From NCBI RefSeq assembly GCF_037023745.1, contig NZ_CP146101.1, forward strand, positions 1,364,001 to 1,428,000: a stretch of DNA of 64,000 bases, written 5' to 3'. Numbering within the stretch: position 1 is the stretch's first letter; the number at the start of each line of letters is the position of its first letter. Position numbers and translations under genes: made by a program. The notes under the pieces were generated by a model. That model did not search any database. It was not told the origin of the DNA and was given only the letters and a program-made list of their open reading frames with translations. Origin of the DNA: Streptomyces sp. SCSIO 30461. GTDB lineage: Bacteria > Actinomycetota > Actinomycetes > Streptomycetales > Streptomycetaceae. Shown in pieces: positions 1 through 8,826 of the stretch.

Positions 1-462
1 TGCTTCCAGCCACTGCTGGACACCCTCGCCGACCTGGCCGGGGCCGTGGTCACCAGCGACGCAATGCACAGCCAGCGCGAGCACGCCGAGTACCTCCTGG
101 GGCGAGACGCGCACTACATCGTGATCGCAAAGGGCAACCAGAAGAAGCTGCACAGGCAGCTCAAGTCCCTTCCCTGGAAGGACATCCCGCTTCAGGGCCG
201 CACCAAGGGTGTCGGCCACGGCCGCTCGGAGATCCGCCGGATCAAGGTCGCCACCGTGACCAACCTGCTCTTCCCCGGAGCTCGTCAGGCCGTCCAGATC
301 AAGCGCCGCCGCACCGACCGCAAGACCGGCAAGACCACTATCAAGACCGTCTACGCGGTCACCAGCCTCACGGCCGAACAGGCCACGCCTGAGGAGGTCG
401 CCAGAGAGCGCCAATACAAGAACACCGAGGTCAACGACGGCCTCACCATCAGGGTTAGATGA
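1..462 (+). pseudogene. ISAs1-family transposase fragment
   Basis: The open frame runs from the window edge, so its 5' part lies outside. The protein resembles the second half of the intact ISAs1 transposase at 53642-54934: both share the [22 protein letters not shown] block with the second catalytic Asp, the LPWKDIP block and the IKRRR block. Similarity stops after the [12 protein letters not shown] region. The HWTVEN-type block carrying the catalytic Glu is missing and is replaced by an unrelated 17-residue tail. The enzyme is therefore dead at this end. It is probably the remnant of an element cut by a later rearrangement. Confidence 0.85.
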
Positions 463-466
463 GCTA

Positions 467-724
467 ATGGATGGTTGGCTGAGTGGCACTCGACGGATTA
501 GTGGCAGGGAGGACCTTGTGGCGTTCCTCAAGGAGGCGCGACTAGACCTAAACCGAAACCCTGAAGAATGGGAAAACTCATCACTCGATGCATTCCTTGA
601 GGCGTGGGCGGCGTGGCTAGAGGCCATGCCGAACTGGTGCGCCAACAGGGGGGTGGAAACCCCAGTCGAGCCCAGTTGGGAACTGGTGGGGCAGATGGTT
701 ATGGCGGCGCGCATCTACGAGTAG
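467..724 (+). CDS. DUF7660-like small protein
   Basis: An 85-aa acidic protein with the pattern GREDLVAFL, then WENSSLDAFLEAWAAWLEA, then PSWELVGQMVMAARIYE. This matches my memory of the DUF7660 family, small proteins often found singly near toxin-immunity or mobile DNA. No catalytic residue is evident. The ATG lies 5 bases after the stop of the truncated transposase, so the native promoter and perhaps a few N-terminal residues may have been lost when the transposon fragment arrived. The function is unknown; an immunity-like role is only inferred from context. Confidence 0.6.
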   Translation: MDGWLSGTRRISGREDLVAFLKEARLDLNRNPEEWENSSLDAFLEAWAAWLEAMPNWCANRGVETPVEPSWELVGQMVMAARIYE

Positions 725-792
725 CTGCTTTCGGCCCAATGAGCTCTTTCCAACCTGACGTTCGAGCCGGGCCGTTGGGCTGACAGACAGGT

Positions 793-847
793 GAAGCCCC
801 TGGTGAATGGGTTTTCGACCAAGAAATCCGTCTCCGCCAGGGGCTTC
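793..847. repeat. Inverted repeat before IS5-type transposase
   Basis: GAAGCCCCTGG (793-803) is perfectly complementary to CCAGGGGCTTC (837-847) with a 33-base loop. The hairpin ends three bases before the GTG at 850. Similar hairpins sit at the starts of two other transposases in this window, where they could block translation from read-through transcripts. Confidence 0.6.
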
Positions 848-849
848 GT

Positions 850-1206
850 GTGCTTGTCTTGCCGTCCGGCGTCGACGTGTCCAGCTCTGCCCGCTTCCTC
901 TCCGCCAAGCTGCGCAGGCATCGCCGGGAGCTCGGCACCCGGTGGCGGCACCTGAGCGCGGGCCGACAGGCCTGCTCACGTTGTCCCACCTGCGCAAAGG
1001 CCACCCGGACGCCCAACTCGGCGCCGGGTTCGGCATCAGAATCTCCACCGCCTACCGCTACATCATCGAGGCCGTCGGGGTCTTGGCCGCCCTCGCCCCC
1101 ACTCTCGCCGAGGCGGTCCGCACGGCATCCGTGAAGGTGTTCGTGCTGCTGGACGGGACCCTGCTGCCGATCGACCGGATTGCCGCCGATCGGCCGTTCT
1201 ACTCCG
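850..1206 (+). pseudogene. IS5-type transposase fragment, frameshifted
   Basis: The start (LPSGVDVSS, RRELGTRWRHL, AGRQA) is typical of Streptomyces IS5-like transposases with an N-terminal helix-turn-helix domain. A lost base near position 970 moves the frame; the next frame continues LLTLSHLRKG, TAYRYIIEAVGVLAALAP and LLDGTLLPIDRIAADRPFYSG. Homology ends about 1206, where the IS21 remnant begins on the other strand. The DDE domain after the first Asp (LLDGT) is gone, so this is a dead 5' fragment. Confidence 0.8.
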
Positions 1207-1237
1207 GCTGTGATGATGGTCGTGCCGCTCCGGTAGT

Positions 1238-2110
1238 GGCGTGAAGCAGGCCCCGGACCTGGCGCCCGATCAGCCGGACCGGCATCGAGTAGTGGTCCTG
1301 CCGCACGGTGATCTGCGCGTAGCAGTCCACCCGCGGGGTCAGCAGCCGCCCCGTCTCGAAGTGGTCCTCGGGCAGCGGTTGCAGCAGGGGTTTTACGATG
1401 GCGAAGTGCTCGCTGACGGTGCGCGGGCGCTCGCCGATCCGGCGCTGGTCGTCCTGCGGTCCTACTCGTCGATCCGGGCGTTGAGCTCGGCGAGGGTGGT
1501 GACGTCGGGGACGGGGACCAGGTGGTTGCGGCGGAACCGGCCGACTTCGCCCTCGACGCCGCCCTTCTCGTGGGCGCCGTCGATGCCCGGTTGGCAGTAG
1601 AAGGCGTCCAGTCTCGCCCGGGAGCGGAACGCGGTCCAGCGGTCTGTCGCCACCCGGTGTCGGCGTACACCCGAACGCGGCCAGTGAGGTACAGACATAC
1701 GTCCCCAGCCCGAAGAGGTTCAGCTGCAGGCTGGAAGGCCGGGGCCGCCCGATCTCTCAGGGTGCGGGACAGGCCGGCCAGTCAAGGGCGCCCTTCGGGC
1801 GTCGCTACGCGATGGGGCAACGCCCCACCCTGGACAGCCCGTCCAGTCCCGAGGCAGGCTGGCTATCGGGCGGCCCCAGCCCTGTGACGACCGCGCAGCT
1901 GGCCACGTTCGCGTGTACCTGGCTGGGGAGAAAACCTCGTCCCCCGACACCCGGGCCCGGGTGAATCCGAGCACCCGGGCCACCGCGGAGGTGAGGTTGT
2001 CATAGCGGACCTGGCCCCTGGGTATGCCCAGCACCTGGAAAGCGTGGACATGGCCCTCGGAGAAGGCTTCCTGCCCCTGCTAGGCCGACAGTCGAGGGGT
2101 CCTGCTCCGA
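1238..2110 (-). pseudogene. IS21-family IstA transposase remnant
   Basis: Three pieces of an IstA-like integrase lie in order on the minus strand. About 2100-1948 gives EGHVHAFQVLG, QVRYDNLTSAVARVLGF and TRARV. About 1653-1465 gives TDRWTAFRS, LDAFYC and GAHEKGGVEGEVGRFRRN. About 1460-1238 gives RRIGERPRTVSEHF, LLTPRVDCYAQITVRQDHYS and MPVRLIGRQVRGLLHA. The first and second pieces are separated by about 290 unrelated bases and the second and third by a frameshift. No IstB gene is seen. These are remains of an old IS21 copy. Confidence 0.75.
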
Positions 2111-2285
2111 GGGCTGCGCCAGTGCGCGTGGTGGTGAAGCTGTGACGCTGACAAGTCACTTGTGGCTGGATTTGCATTGCGGCTGCAATGCCTGATTGAT
2201 ACAAATGATCGAACCCTCGCCTGTGGCATGACCATGACGGTTAGGGGGTGGGTGTGGTTCACGACTGACGCACGGGGGTGTGTGG

Positions 2286-2618
2286 ATGAAGTTCGACATG
2301 GGGTCGACGACCCTGTCCCAGCTCGGCAGGAGCACGGTCGCGTCCAGTGACGACCTGGGCGCCTTGATCCAGCAGTTGGTGGCGGCGGCGCAGCCGTTGG
2401 AGGGGAAGTTCAACGGGGCCGGCCGGGCCGCGTTCGATGCGTTCAAGGACCGTTCGGATGAGATCACGGCGGCGTTGAACGGGTCGCTGCAGGCGATCCT
2501 GGGTGGTCAGGCGGGGATGGACGAGTCCTTCACCACCGGTATGCAGGAGCAGACCGACAACGTCAACCAGCACATGAGCGCCGCCAACTTCGACGCCGCC
2601 CGGTTCGGCGCGCGCTAG
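2286..2618 (+). CDS. WXG100-type type VII secretion substrate 1
   Basis: A 110-aa helical protein and first gene of the type VII operon. It has the size and helix-turn-helix layout of WXG100 (ESAT-6-like) proteins, with FNGAGRAAFDAF at the place of the WXG turn and the Trp replaced. The ATG at 2286 is preferred over the GTG at 2280 because a GGGGG run lies 7 bases upstream of it. The next gene begins 19 bases after the stop. WXG100 proteins are exported as dimers by EccC-type ATPases, and the following gene is the likely partner. Confidence 0.75.
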   Translation: MKFDMGSTTLSQLGRSTVASSDDLGALIQQLVAAAQPLEGKFNGAGRAAFDAFKDRSDEITAALNGSLQAILGGQAGMDESFTTGMQEQTDNVNQHMSAANFDAARFGAR

Positions 2619-2637
2619 GCCCGGGGGGACCACAGAC

Positions 2638-2946
2638 ATGCCTAACCTGGATCGCAACTCGTACGACATCGCCGCTTCGACCGAAGTGCAGGGCAGCCTG
2701 CTGGCGATCGTGGGCCGCCTGGAGCTGGTGCTCGGCGACCGTGATGCCGCGGTGAAGGCCGCGATGGCCGAGTTCCAGGCCGACGGGGTCTCCGAGGAGT
2801 ACCACGGCAAGGAAGTCCGCTGGAACAAGGCGGCCAACGAGGTGCGCGAGATCATCAAGCTGGTGCGTTCCACGCTGGAGCAGAACGACGAGACCGCCCG
2901 CTCGACGCTGGCGAGGGCGAAGGCCGCGGTCGACGGCATCGGCTGA
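2638..2946 (+). CDS. WXG100-type protein 2, pore-forming ESAT-6 family
   Basis: A 102-aa all-helical protein with EYHGKEVRWNKAANEVREI near the middle, typical of the Streptomyces group often annotated as pore-forming ESAT-6 family. The RWNKAANEV stretch takes the place of the W-x-G turn. It lies directly after the first WXG100-type gene, and the two probably form a heterodimer secreted through EccC/EccD. A GGGGG run about 8 bases before the ATG is a plausible ribosome site. Confidence 0.8.
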   Translation: MPNLDRNSYDIAASTEVQGSLLAIVGRLELVLGDRDAAVKAAMAEFQADGVSEEYHGKEVRWNKAANEVREIIKLVRSTLEQNDETARSTLARAKAAVDGIG

Positions 2947-3061
2947 CACAGCGGATCCGGCTGACAGGGCTGATCCGGCGGGGCGGTTGGAAAACAACGG
3001 GGAAGCAGGCGGCGCCGGTCGGGCTTGACGGGTGCCGTCGCGGGTGCTGCGGGGGCGTTTT

Positions 3062-3559
3062 GTGACGAAGTGGGATATTGATCCGGTCGGTGTGCTGGCC
3101 ACCCTGTCGACGACGGGAGAGGCGGCCGGCCGCCTGGAGAGCGCGTTCGACTCGATGATGAAGGACCTCGCGAGTGCCGCGGCCTCTGCGGGCACCGTCC
3201 TTGCGGGTGGCGACTACAACCCGGCGGCGGGTCCGGTCGTGCCGGGAGCGGTGCGGCCCAACGTGACGAAGCAGCCCATGATCGGCCCCGTGGTGCCGGG
3301 CACCGAACGTCCCGAGGTGGCGGTGTCCGCCCCGGCGATCGGCCCGGTCGGTGCGGCGTTGAACGCCTACCTTGAGGCCCGGATCGCGACGATGTCGTCG
3401 ATGGCCGCACGCACCGGCAATGCCGTCAAGGGTGCCGCCGAGGCCACCAACCACTACCAGCACGGCAACCTCACGATGGCGAACAACGCCCAGGAAGAGG
3501 TGGTGCGGGCACCCGAGACGCTCGACATGCCAGGCGCGGACCGTCGGGGGGTGCGGTGA
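3062..3559 (+). CDS. DUF6507 family protein
   Basis: A 165-aa protein beginning TKWDIDPVGVLATL. Its two helical parts are joined by a Pro/Gly/Val-rich linker (GPVVPGAVRPNV, GPVVPGTERPEV), an internal near-repeat not usual in such small proteins. The C-terminal half (GPVGAALNAYLEARI, MAARTGNAVKGAAEAT) matches DUF6507, a family found next to WXG100 genes in Streptomyces. GTG 3062 is chosen because a G-rich site (3050-3055) lies 7 bases upstream and TKWDID is the conserved start. It overlaps the toxin gene by 4 bp. A chaperone or co-secreted partner role is inferred. Confidence 0.75.
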   Translation: MTKWDIDPVGVLATLSTTGEAAGRLESAFDSMMKDLASAAASAGTVLAGGDYNPAAGPVVPGAVRPNVTKQPMIGPVVPGTERPEVAVSAPAIGPVGAALNAYLEARIATMSSMAARTGNAVKGAAEATNHYQHGNLTMANNAQEEVVRAPETLDMPGADRRGVR

Positions 3560-6219
3560 GCAAGCAGCCGGTCTCCGCGGCCCAGGTCCCTGAGTTCACC
3601 GGCAGCCTGGAGCAGTTGGAGAGAGACGTCTCGGCGATCAGCGGTGACGCCTCGTCCATCTGGTCGGCCGGCACCGACGTCGATACGGCCTTTCGGGGGC
3701 TGTCCTCGTACTACCAGGCCCCGGAAGCCGAGCAGTTGTTCGCCGTCACCACACCCGTGGCCACAGGCGCCAACGAGTTCAGCGACGAGTTGGAATCAAT
3801 AGCCCGCGCTCTTGGCGCCTACGCCGGCGAAGTACGCCCCCTCGTGCAGAAGCTGGAACGCCTCAAGAGCGAGGCGGCCGAATTCGAGACCCGCATCGCC
3901 GGGGACGACGAGTGGTCCTACGACGACGCGCTGATCGATGAGAACAATGCGCGCCGCGACGAGATCAACGCGGCCTACTTCGCCTTCCAGGCGGCGGAAA
4001 TCGCCTGCGCCAACAAGATCCACGCACTGGTGAGCTGCTTCCGCTACGTCCCCGACAACGGCGACGAGACGCGCGCGGACAACGAGTACGGCTACAGCCT
4101 CGACATGCTCAACAACGCCGAGGGTCTGCCCTGGGGCGACAGGCTGGATGAGTCCATCCACTGGTACGAGCTCCACCGCCAGGTCAAGCACTTCGTCTGG
4201 GACGGCCTGATCATCGACTTCGGCGTGGGCACCGTCCGCGGAATCGGCACCCTCTTCGGAGCCGACGGCTCCGACGCCGCCCTGCAAGCCTGGGACAACC
4301 TGGGCAAGATCGCCGTCGGCCTGATCCACCTCACCACCCCCATGGCCCTTCCCTATCTGGCCACGCCGGACGCGTACATGCCCCAGTACCTGCGCGAGAG
4401 CCGCACCGCCCTGAAAGAGGCCGGGAAGGCCATGGTCGCCTGGGACCAGTGGGGCAAGGACAACGCCCGCGCCGCCGGCGCCACCTTCGGCAACGTCATC
4501 ACCACCGTCTTCACCGGCGGAGCCGGCACCACCCTCAAAGGCGGCGCCATCGCCCGCGGCATCTCCACGGCAGGCAAAGCCGCACGCTTCATCGACCCCA
4601 TCCAGATCGCCGGAACCGGCATGCGCTTCGGCACGGTCAAACTCGGCGACGCCCTAGCCAACTTGCGCATGCTCCACAACGGTGACTACCTGAGGGTCGG
4701 CGAGGGCGCATACCGACTCGACAACACCCCCACCCCGCGGGCCGAGACCGCTGCCTTCCCACCCGAGAAGTTCGAGAAACTCGTGGACTTCGACGGCAAC
4801 ACCATCTACGCCCCCAAAGCCGGCGGACACTGGCTCAACCCCGACGGCACCCTCTACAAGAACACACCCGCAGCAGTCGAGGGATCGCACACCCAGCGAG
4901 CCGCCGCCGGGCAGGAGCCGGTTCCTCCAAGAGAGCCCGCACTGATAGGCGCGGGTACCCGCGTCGGAGAAGTCACCGCCCACACCGGAGGCGGCCTCGG
5001 GCAGGGAGCCGCCCGAGGAGCTGCCGGCGAGAGTGTGGGCGCTACCCGCGACCTCACGTCAGGGCGAACCGGTGATACGTCCGCCGGACAACAGACTGGG
5101 CATGGCAGCGGTAGCAACGGAGTACCACCCCGCTCGGGCGGTTCGGGCGGTGGCCTCCATGGTCCGGGGTATGGCGGCGATGACGCGCTAGGCACTTCTG
5201 GGCGCCCCGCCGATGACGTAGTCGCAGGGAACGACGCAGGCGGAGACGGTAAAACAACTGATCGTGGACCTGACGGAAGTACCTCGCCACAGCAGCCTGC
5301 GTTTGTGCGCCCCAGCCACATGCACGATGGCGCCAATCCGTATGGTCCTCGCGGGTCAATGACGCTTGAACAAATTGAGGAAATTCAGGTCTACCGAGCC
5401 AACACCGACCCCGACTATTTTGACCGATATTACCGGGTGGACGGGACGCGCAAGGATGTAGAACTGCGCGACGAGAGCGGGTATACGCCGCCTCAGCTCA
5501 CACGGGAGTTGGATGACGGGACACGGATCCGAGCCCAGGATGCCCCAGCTCCTCCGAAGCCTCATTACCTTGACGATGACTACGTCCGCGTTTCCGGGGA
5601 TGCAGTCACGAGTGACGCTCGTCGAAAGATCCTGGCCGGCGCGGCACAAGACAGGCACTTCGCCGTTCAGTGGAACAACCTGGCAGAGCATTGGAAGGCG
5701 GAAGCGGGAGAGGCGCACAAGGCCCAAGGCTCCTTCGAATCGGGAGGGTTGTGGGGGGAGGCCAAGGGCACGTACAAGGAAGCCCACACTCATATGGGCG
5801 ACAAGGCAGAAGCCTTCGGTGAAGCGGCGGCCAGGCACCACTACATGGCTGAACACTACCCAGGATTCGAGGAGCAGGCGCTGCTCGGCCCGAAGAACGG
5901 AAATGACCAGTTCGATCAGGTGTGGCTACACGAGGACGGTCGAGCCGTTGTTATCGAGGCCAAGAGCAGTCCAGGTACCGAACTCGGCAGTCGTACCCTT
6001 CCAAAAGGAAGGCAGGTATCCCAGGGGAGCAGGGAATACTTCCTCGACATCATTCGCGTCATGGAAAAACGAGGCGAACTCGAAACGGTGAAGGCTCTGG
6101 AGGCTGCTCTGGCGCAGGGTAAGCTTGAGTATGTCGTTGTCAAGGGCGGGAAGAACAGCGGCACGTACAATGGCTTGCTCTACCGACGCTTCGACATCAG
6201 CAAGGGGACCCTTCCGTGA
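3556..6219 (+). CDS. Type VII-exported polymorphic toxin, C-terminal PD-(D/E)XK nuclease-like domain
   Basis: An 887-aa modular protein. Residues 1-130 are helical and WXG-like, the probable export domain. About 300-345 holds hydrophobic Gly/Ala-rich segments. About 440-620 is a low-complexity Gly/Ser/Pro linker. The C-terminal 200 residues form the effector. There Asp787 (QFDQVWLHEDG) is followed by Glu801-x-Lys803 (VVIEAKSS) and a later conserved QGSREYF, the D...ExK core of restriction-like nucleases. The gene begins at a GTG inside a GTGA overlap with DUF6507 and ends in a GTGA overlap with the Imm49 gene, so toxin and antidote are translationally coupled. The exact toxin subfamily is not assigned. 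Confidence 0.75.
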   Translation: MSKQPVSAAQVPEFTGSLEQLERDVSAISGDASSIWSAGTDVDTAFRGLSSYYQAPEAEQLFAVTTPVATGANEFSDELESIARALGAYAGEVRPLVQKLERLKSEAAEFETRIAGDDEWSYDDALIDENNARRDEINAAYFAFQAAEIACANKIHALVSCFRYVPDNGDETRADNEYGYSLDMLNNAEGLPWGDRLDESIHWYELHRQVKHFVWDGLIIDFGVGTVRGIGTLFGADGSDAALQAWDNLGKIAVGLIHLTTPMALPYLATPDAYMPQYLRESRTALKEAGKAMVAWDQWGKDNARAAGATFGNVITTVFTGGAGTTLKGGAIARGISTAGKAARFIDPIQIAGTGMRFGTVKLGDALANLRMLHNGDYLRVGEGAYRLDNTPTPRAETAAFPPEKFEKLVDFDGNTIYAPKAGGHWLNPDGTLYKNTPAAVEGSHTQRAAAGQEPVPPREPALIGAGTRVGEVTAHTGGGLGQGAARGAAGESVGATRDLTSGRTGDTSAGQQTGHGSGSNGVPPRSGGSGGGLHGPGYGGDDALGTSGRPADDVVAGNDAGGDGKTTDRGPDGSTSPQQPAFVRPSHMHDGANPYGPRGSMTLEQIEEIQVYRANTDPDYFDRYYRVDGTRKDVELRDESGYTPPQLTRELDDGTRIRAQDAPAPPKPHYLDDDYVRVSGDAVTSDARRKILAGAAQDRHFAVQWNNLAEHWKAEAGEAHKAQGSFESGGLWGEAKGTYKEAHTHMGDKAEAFGEAAARHHYMAEHYPGFEEQALLGPKNGNDQFDQVWLHEDGRAVVIEAKSSPGTELGSRTLPKGRQVSQGSREYFLDIIRVMEKRGELETVKALEAALAQGKLEYVVVKGGKNSGTYNGLLYRRFDISKGTLP

Positions 6220-7079
6220 CCGTAGTTATCGCCAGGCACGGCTTGCCGGCAGGAGCCGACGCCGAGAGGTACACGGAACGGCTAGGCGAGCACCTGGCCC
6301 AGAAGATCGACACTCTCGAGGTGTCGGCCGGCCTGATCGACTCCACGTTCAACACTGGCGTTCTCGCATTGCAGGCTCGCTGCGTCATCGATCCCAGGTC
6401 GGCGAAGATCGAGACGTGGGAGGCCGCGGTCACCGCGATGCAGCTGGGATCGGCACTGTTCGCCGTAACGGGTTCGAGTGAAGGGCCGGTTCAGTGCCGT
6501 ATCGACCGAAAAGAGCGGACTCTTCAAGCCATCGGCCGGAGCGCGTCCGCCAGTGCGGGTGAGTGGCTGACAGCATTCTGGTTGGCAGTCATCTGCCGTG
6601 AGCAGGAGCGGATGACGCAGTTGTGCGAGATCCCTCTGGAGCGACTGCGTGTGCCTGAGGGGCAATACGATGAGTACATCTACCACTGGGTCGACGCCCT
6701 GCAGACTTACTGGCTGCGGCGTCCCGGGCTGGTGGAGAAGCTCACCGCTGCCCTTCAGGCGTCTGACCCCGCAGTGGCGCGGATTGCGCCGCGGGATCTC
6801 CTGGATGGCGTGCTCTATCCGCCGATCAATCTCTTCTATCACTTCGTGACCAGGGATGTGCAGGGGTTCAGCCCGGCTCTGGAAGAGGCCCTGAAACTAC
6901 ACAAGGCGTATTGGACTCTCAACCAAGAGCGCACCGAGGACATTGAGGGCAGCATCGCTTTGGAGCCACTGGCCATCGCGTGTCTCGCCTATGACGGCGA
7001 ACTTCCCATCGAGGTCGAGTCCGAGTATCTGCCGATTCACTTGCTCCACCGCAGTTGGCTGGGCGAGTTCCCCACGTGA
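6216..7079 (+). CDS. Imm49 family immunity protein
   Basis: A 287-aa mostly helical protein with blocks I recall from Imm49: SKIETWEAAVTAMQLG-like, GEWLTAFWLAVICREQ, ERMTQLCEIPLERLR, EGQYDEYIYHWVDALQTYW, LYPPINLFYHF and a C-terminal LHRSWLGEFPT. Imm49 proteins are antidotes in polymorphic toxin systems. The GTG start overlaps the toxin stop by 4 bp, the classic arrangement that makes antidote from the same transcript. It should act in the cytoplasm on the nuclease-like domain of the preceding protein; that pairing is inferred from position. Confidence 0.85.
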   Translation: MTVVIARHGLPAGADAERYTERLGEHLAQKIDTLEVSAGLIDSTFNTGVLALQARCVIDPRSAKIETWEAAVTAMQLGSALFAVTGSSEGPVQCRIDRKERTLQAIGRSASASAGEWLTAFWLAVICREQERMTQLCEIPLERLRVPEGQYDEYIYHWVDALQTYWLRRPGLVEKLTAALQASDPAVARIAPRDLLDGVLYPPINLFYHFVTRDVQGFSPALEEALKLHKAYWTLNQERTEDIEGSIALEPLAIACLAYDGELPIEVESEYLPIHLLHRSWLGEFPT

Positions 7080-7130
7080 AGCGTAGAGTCGCTGACCCTA
7101 CGACCGAATGCAGCGGGGTGAAGACCAGCG

Positions 7131-7394
7131 GTGGGCGCGCAGGAGTATGACAGCCAGTTGTTGGAGTCGGTGTCGGTTCGGCGTCGGCGGATGCGGGACG
7201 CGTTTCTGTTCGGGGGTGAGCGGGCACGGCGGTCGGTGGATGAGCGGGTCGGCAAGGTGTTTGCCGGGATTGTGATTGCGGCCGTTTTGTGTGCGGGATG
7301 TGTGGGTTGGTCGTTCATTTCTGAGCGGTTGATCGGGAAGCCGTCCTATGGGCCGGGTGTGCAGCAGCCCGCTTCTTCGCGTTCGGCTCGGTGA
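7131..7394 (+). CDS. Small single-pass membrane protein in type VII operon
   Basis: An 87-aa protein. An Arg-rich cytoplasmic N-terminus (SVRRRRMRDAFLFGGERARR) is followed by one membrane helix (about residues 43-62, VFAGIVIAAVLCAGCVGW) and a short tail. Its layout is that of the membrane anchor of EccB without the large extracytoplasmic domain. It could be a minimal EccB substitute or simply an uncharacterised accessory subunit. The GTG start is weakly supported. It lies between the immunity gene and eccD in the same orientation. Confidence 0.6.
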   Translation: MGAQEYDSQLLESVSVRRRRMRDAFLFGGERARRSVDERVGKVFAGIVIAAVLCAGCVGWSFISERLIGKPSYGPGVQQPASSRSAR

Positions 7395-7410
7395 TAAGTT
7401 CGAACGCGTG

Positions 7411-8781
7411 GTGACTATGGGGGTTGTGAGTGTCGCGGGCCGGGCGGGGTTGAGCCGGGTCACGCTTGTCGGTGAGCGTCGGCGCATTGATCTGGTGCTG
7501 CCCTCGACGGAGCCGATCGGGCGGCTTTTGCCGGAAATTCTGCGGTTGTTGGATGACCGGGTGGGCGGGCGGCCGTCGGGTCGGCACCTGGTGACGGCGG
7601 AGGGTTCCGCGCTCGCGTATGACAGCACGCTTGCTTCGGCAGGCGTGGCCGATGGCGCGGTGTTGCGGCTGGTGCGGGCGGAGGATGCGCCGTCGGCTCC
7701 GGTGGTCCATGACGTCACTGATGAGGTGGCTGAGGACTTGAGTCTGCGGACCTGGCGTTGGCGGCCCGCGGCACGGCGGGTGACTGCCGGGGCCGTCGTG
7801 GTGTTGTGGGCGCTGGGCGCCGGCGTGCTGGCGCGCGGTGAGTTCGCGTTGTCGACCGTCGCGACGGTGCTGCTGGTAGGGGCCGCTGTGACCGCGGTCG
7901 GCGGTGTCCTGTGCGGGCGGGCCGGGCGGCGCGGGTTGGCCACCACTTTGGTCGTCGCCGGTGGGGCGCTGGCCGTGCTCGCGTCCTGGACGCTGGCTGA
8001 TGCGCAGATGTGGTCGGGTGTTGCCCGGCTGACGGTGGTTGCCGCGGCTGTGGTGGTGGCGCTGTTGCTGTTGGGCTGGGTTTCGCCGCTGGGGCGGGGC
8101 GGGCTGATCGGTGCCGGTGCGGTGGCCGCCTTCGCGGTGTGCTGGGGCGGTGTGGCGGCTTTGCAGGGTGGGGCTTCGACTGCGGGTGAGCAGGCCAGGG
8201 TGGGGGCCGTGCTGGCCGCTGTTTCGGTGGTGGCTCTGGGGGTGCTGCCGCGCGTGGCGTTGATGGCTTCCGGACTGTCGGGGCTCGATGACCGTCGGTT
8301 GGGCGGGGTTTCGGTGAGCCGCCACGAGGTGGGCAGTGCCCTGACGGCCACTCATCGGGGGCTGGTTGTTGCCACGATCGTCGCTGCCGGGTCCTCGGCT
8401 GCCGCCGGGGTGTTCCTCTTGCGGACGCCCACCGCGTGGACCGTGCCATTGGCTGTGATCACCGCGGTGGTGCTCACTTTGCGGGCACGGGCATTCCCGC
8501 TGATCGCCGAGGTGGTGGTGCTCCTGCTGGCAGGGAGCGCGGCGGCTTTCGAGCTCGTCAGCGTGTGGCTGCGGCATGGCGCGGCAGCGATCGGTCCGCT
8601 CGCGGTGCTCACGGCCTTTGCGGTGGTGCCGTTGGTGGTGTTGGCGGTGGAGCCTGCCGAGCATGTCCGGGTACGGTTGCGCCGGTTGGGCGATCTGCTG
8701 GAGACGGTGGGCGTGATTGCTCTGTTCCCGCTGGTCATCGGGGTGTTCGGTGTGTACGGGCGTTTGCTCGACAGTTTCTGA
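7411..8781 (+). CDS. eccD: EccD type VII secretion channel subunit
   Basis: About 456 aa. Residues 1-90 form a ubiquitin/YukD-like domain (SRVTLVGERRRIDLVLPS, DSTLASAGVADGAVLRLV). This is followed by a linker and about eleven hydrophobic helices to the C-terminus, the standard EccD plan. EccD forms the membrane vestibule of ESX systems. The frame is open from 7348, but homologues begin just before the SRVTLVGERRR block; GTG 7411 and ATG 7417 are both possible. It sits between the small membrane protein and the MinD-like ATPase. Confidence 0.85.
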   Translation: MTMGVVSVAGRAGLSRVTLVGERRRIDLVLPSTEPIGRLLPEILRLLDDRVGGRPSGRHLVTAEGSALAYDSTLASAGVADGAVLRLVRAEDAPSAPVVHDVTDEVAEDLSLRTWRWRPAARRVTAGAVVVLWALGAGVLARGEFALSTVATVLLVGAAVTAVGGVLCGRAGRRGLATTLVVAGGALAVLASWTLADAQMWSGVARLTVVAAAVVVALLLLGWVSPLGRGGLIGAGAVAAFAVCWGGVAALQGGASTAGEQARVGAVLAAVSVVALGVLPRVALMASGLSGLDDRRLGGVSVSRHEVGSALTATHRGLVVATIVAAGSSAAAGVFLLRTPTAWTVPLAVITAVVLTLRARAFPLIAEVVVLLLAGSAAAFELVSVWLRHGAAAIGPLAVLTAFAVVPLVVLAVEPAEHVRVRLRRLGDLLETVGVIALFPLVIGVFGVYGRLLDSF

Positions 8782-8826
8782 TCGGGTGAGCGTGCGGCCC
8801 TGCTGGGCTTGGAGGGGAATACGGCG

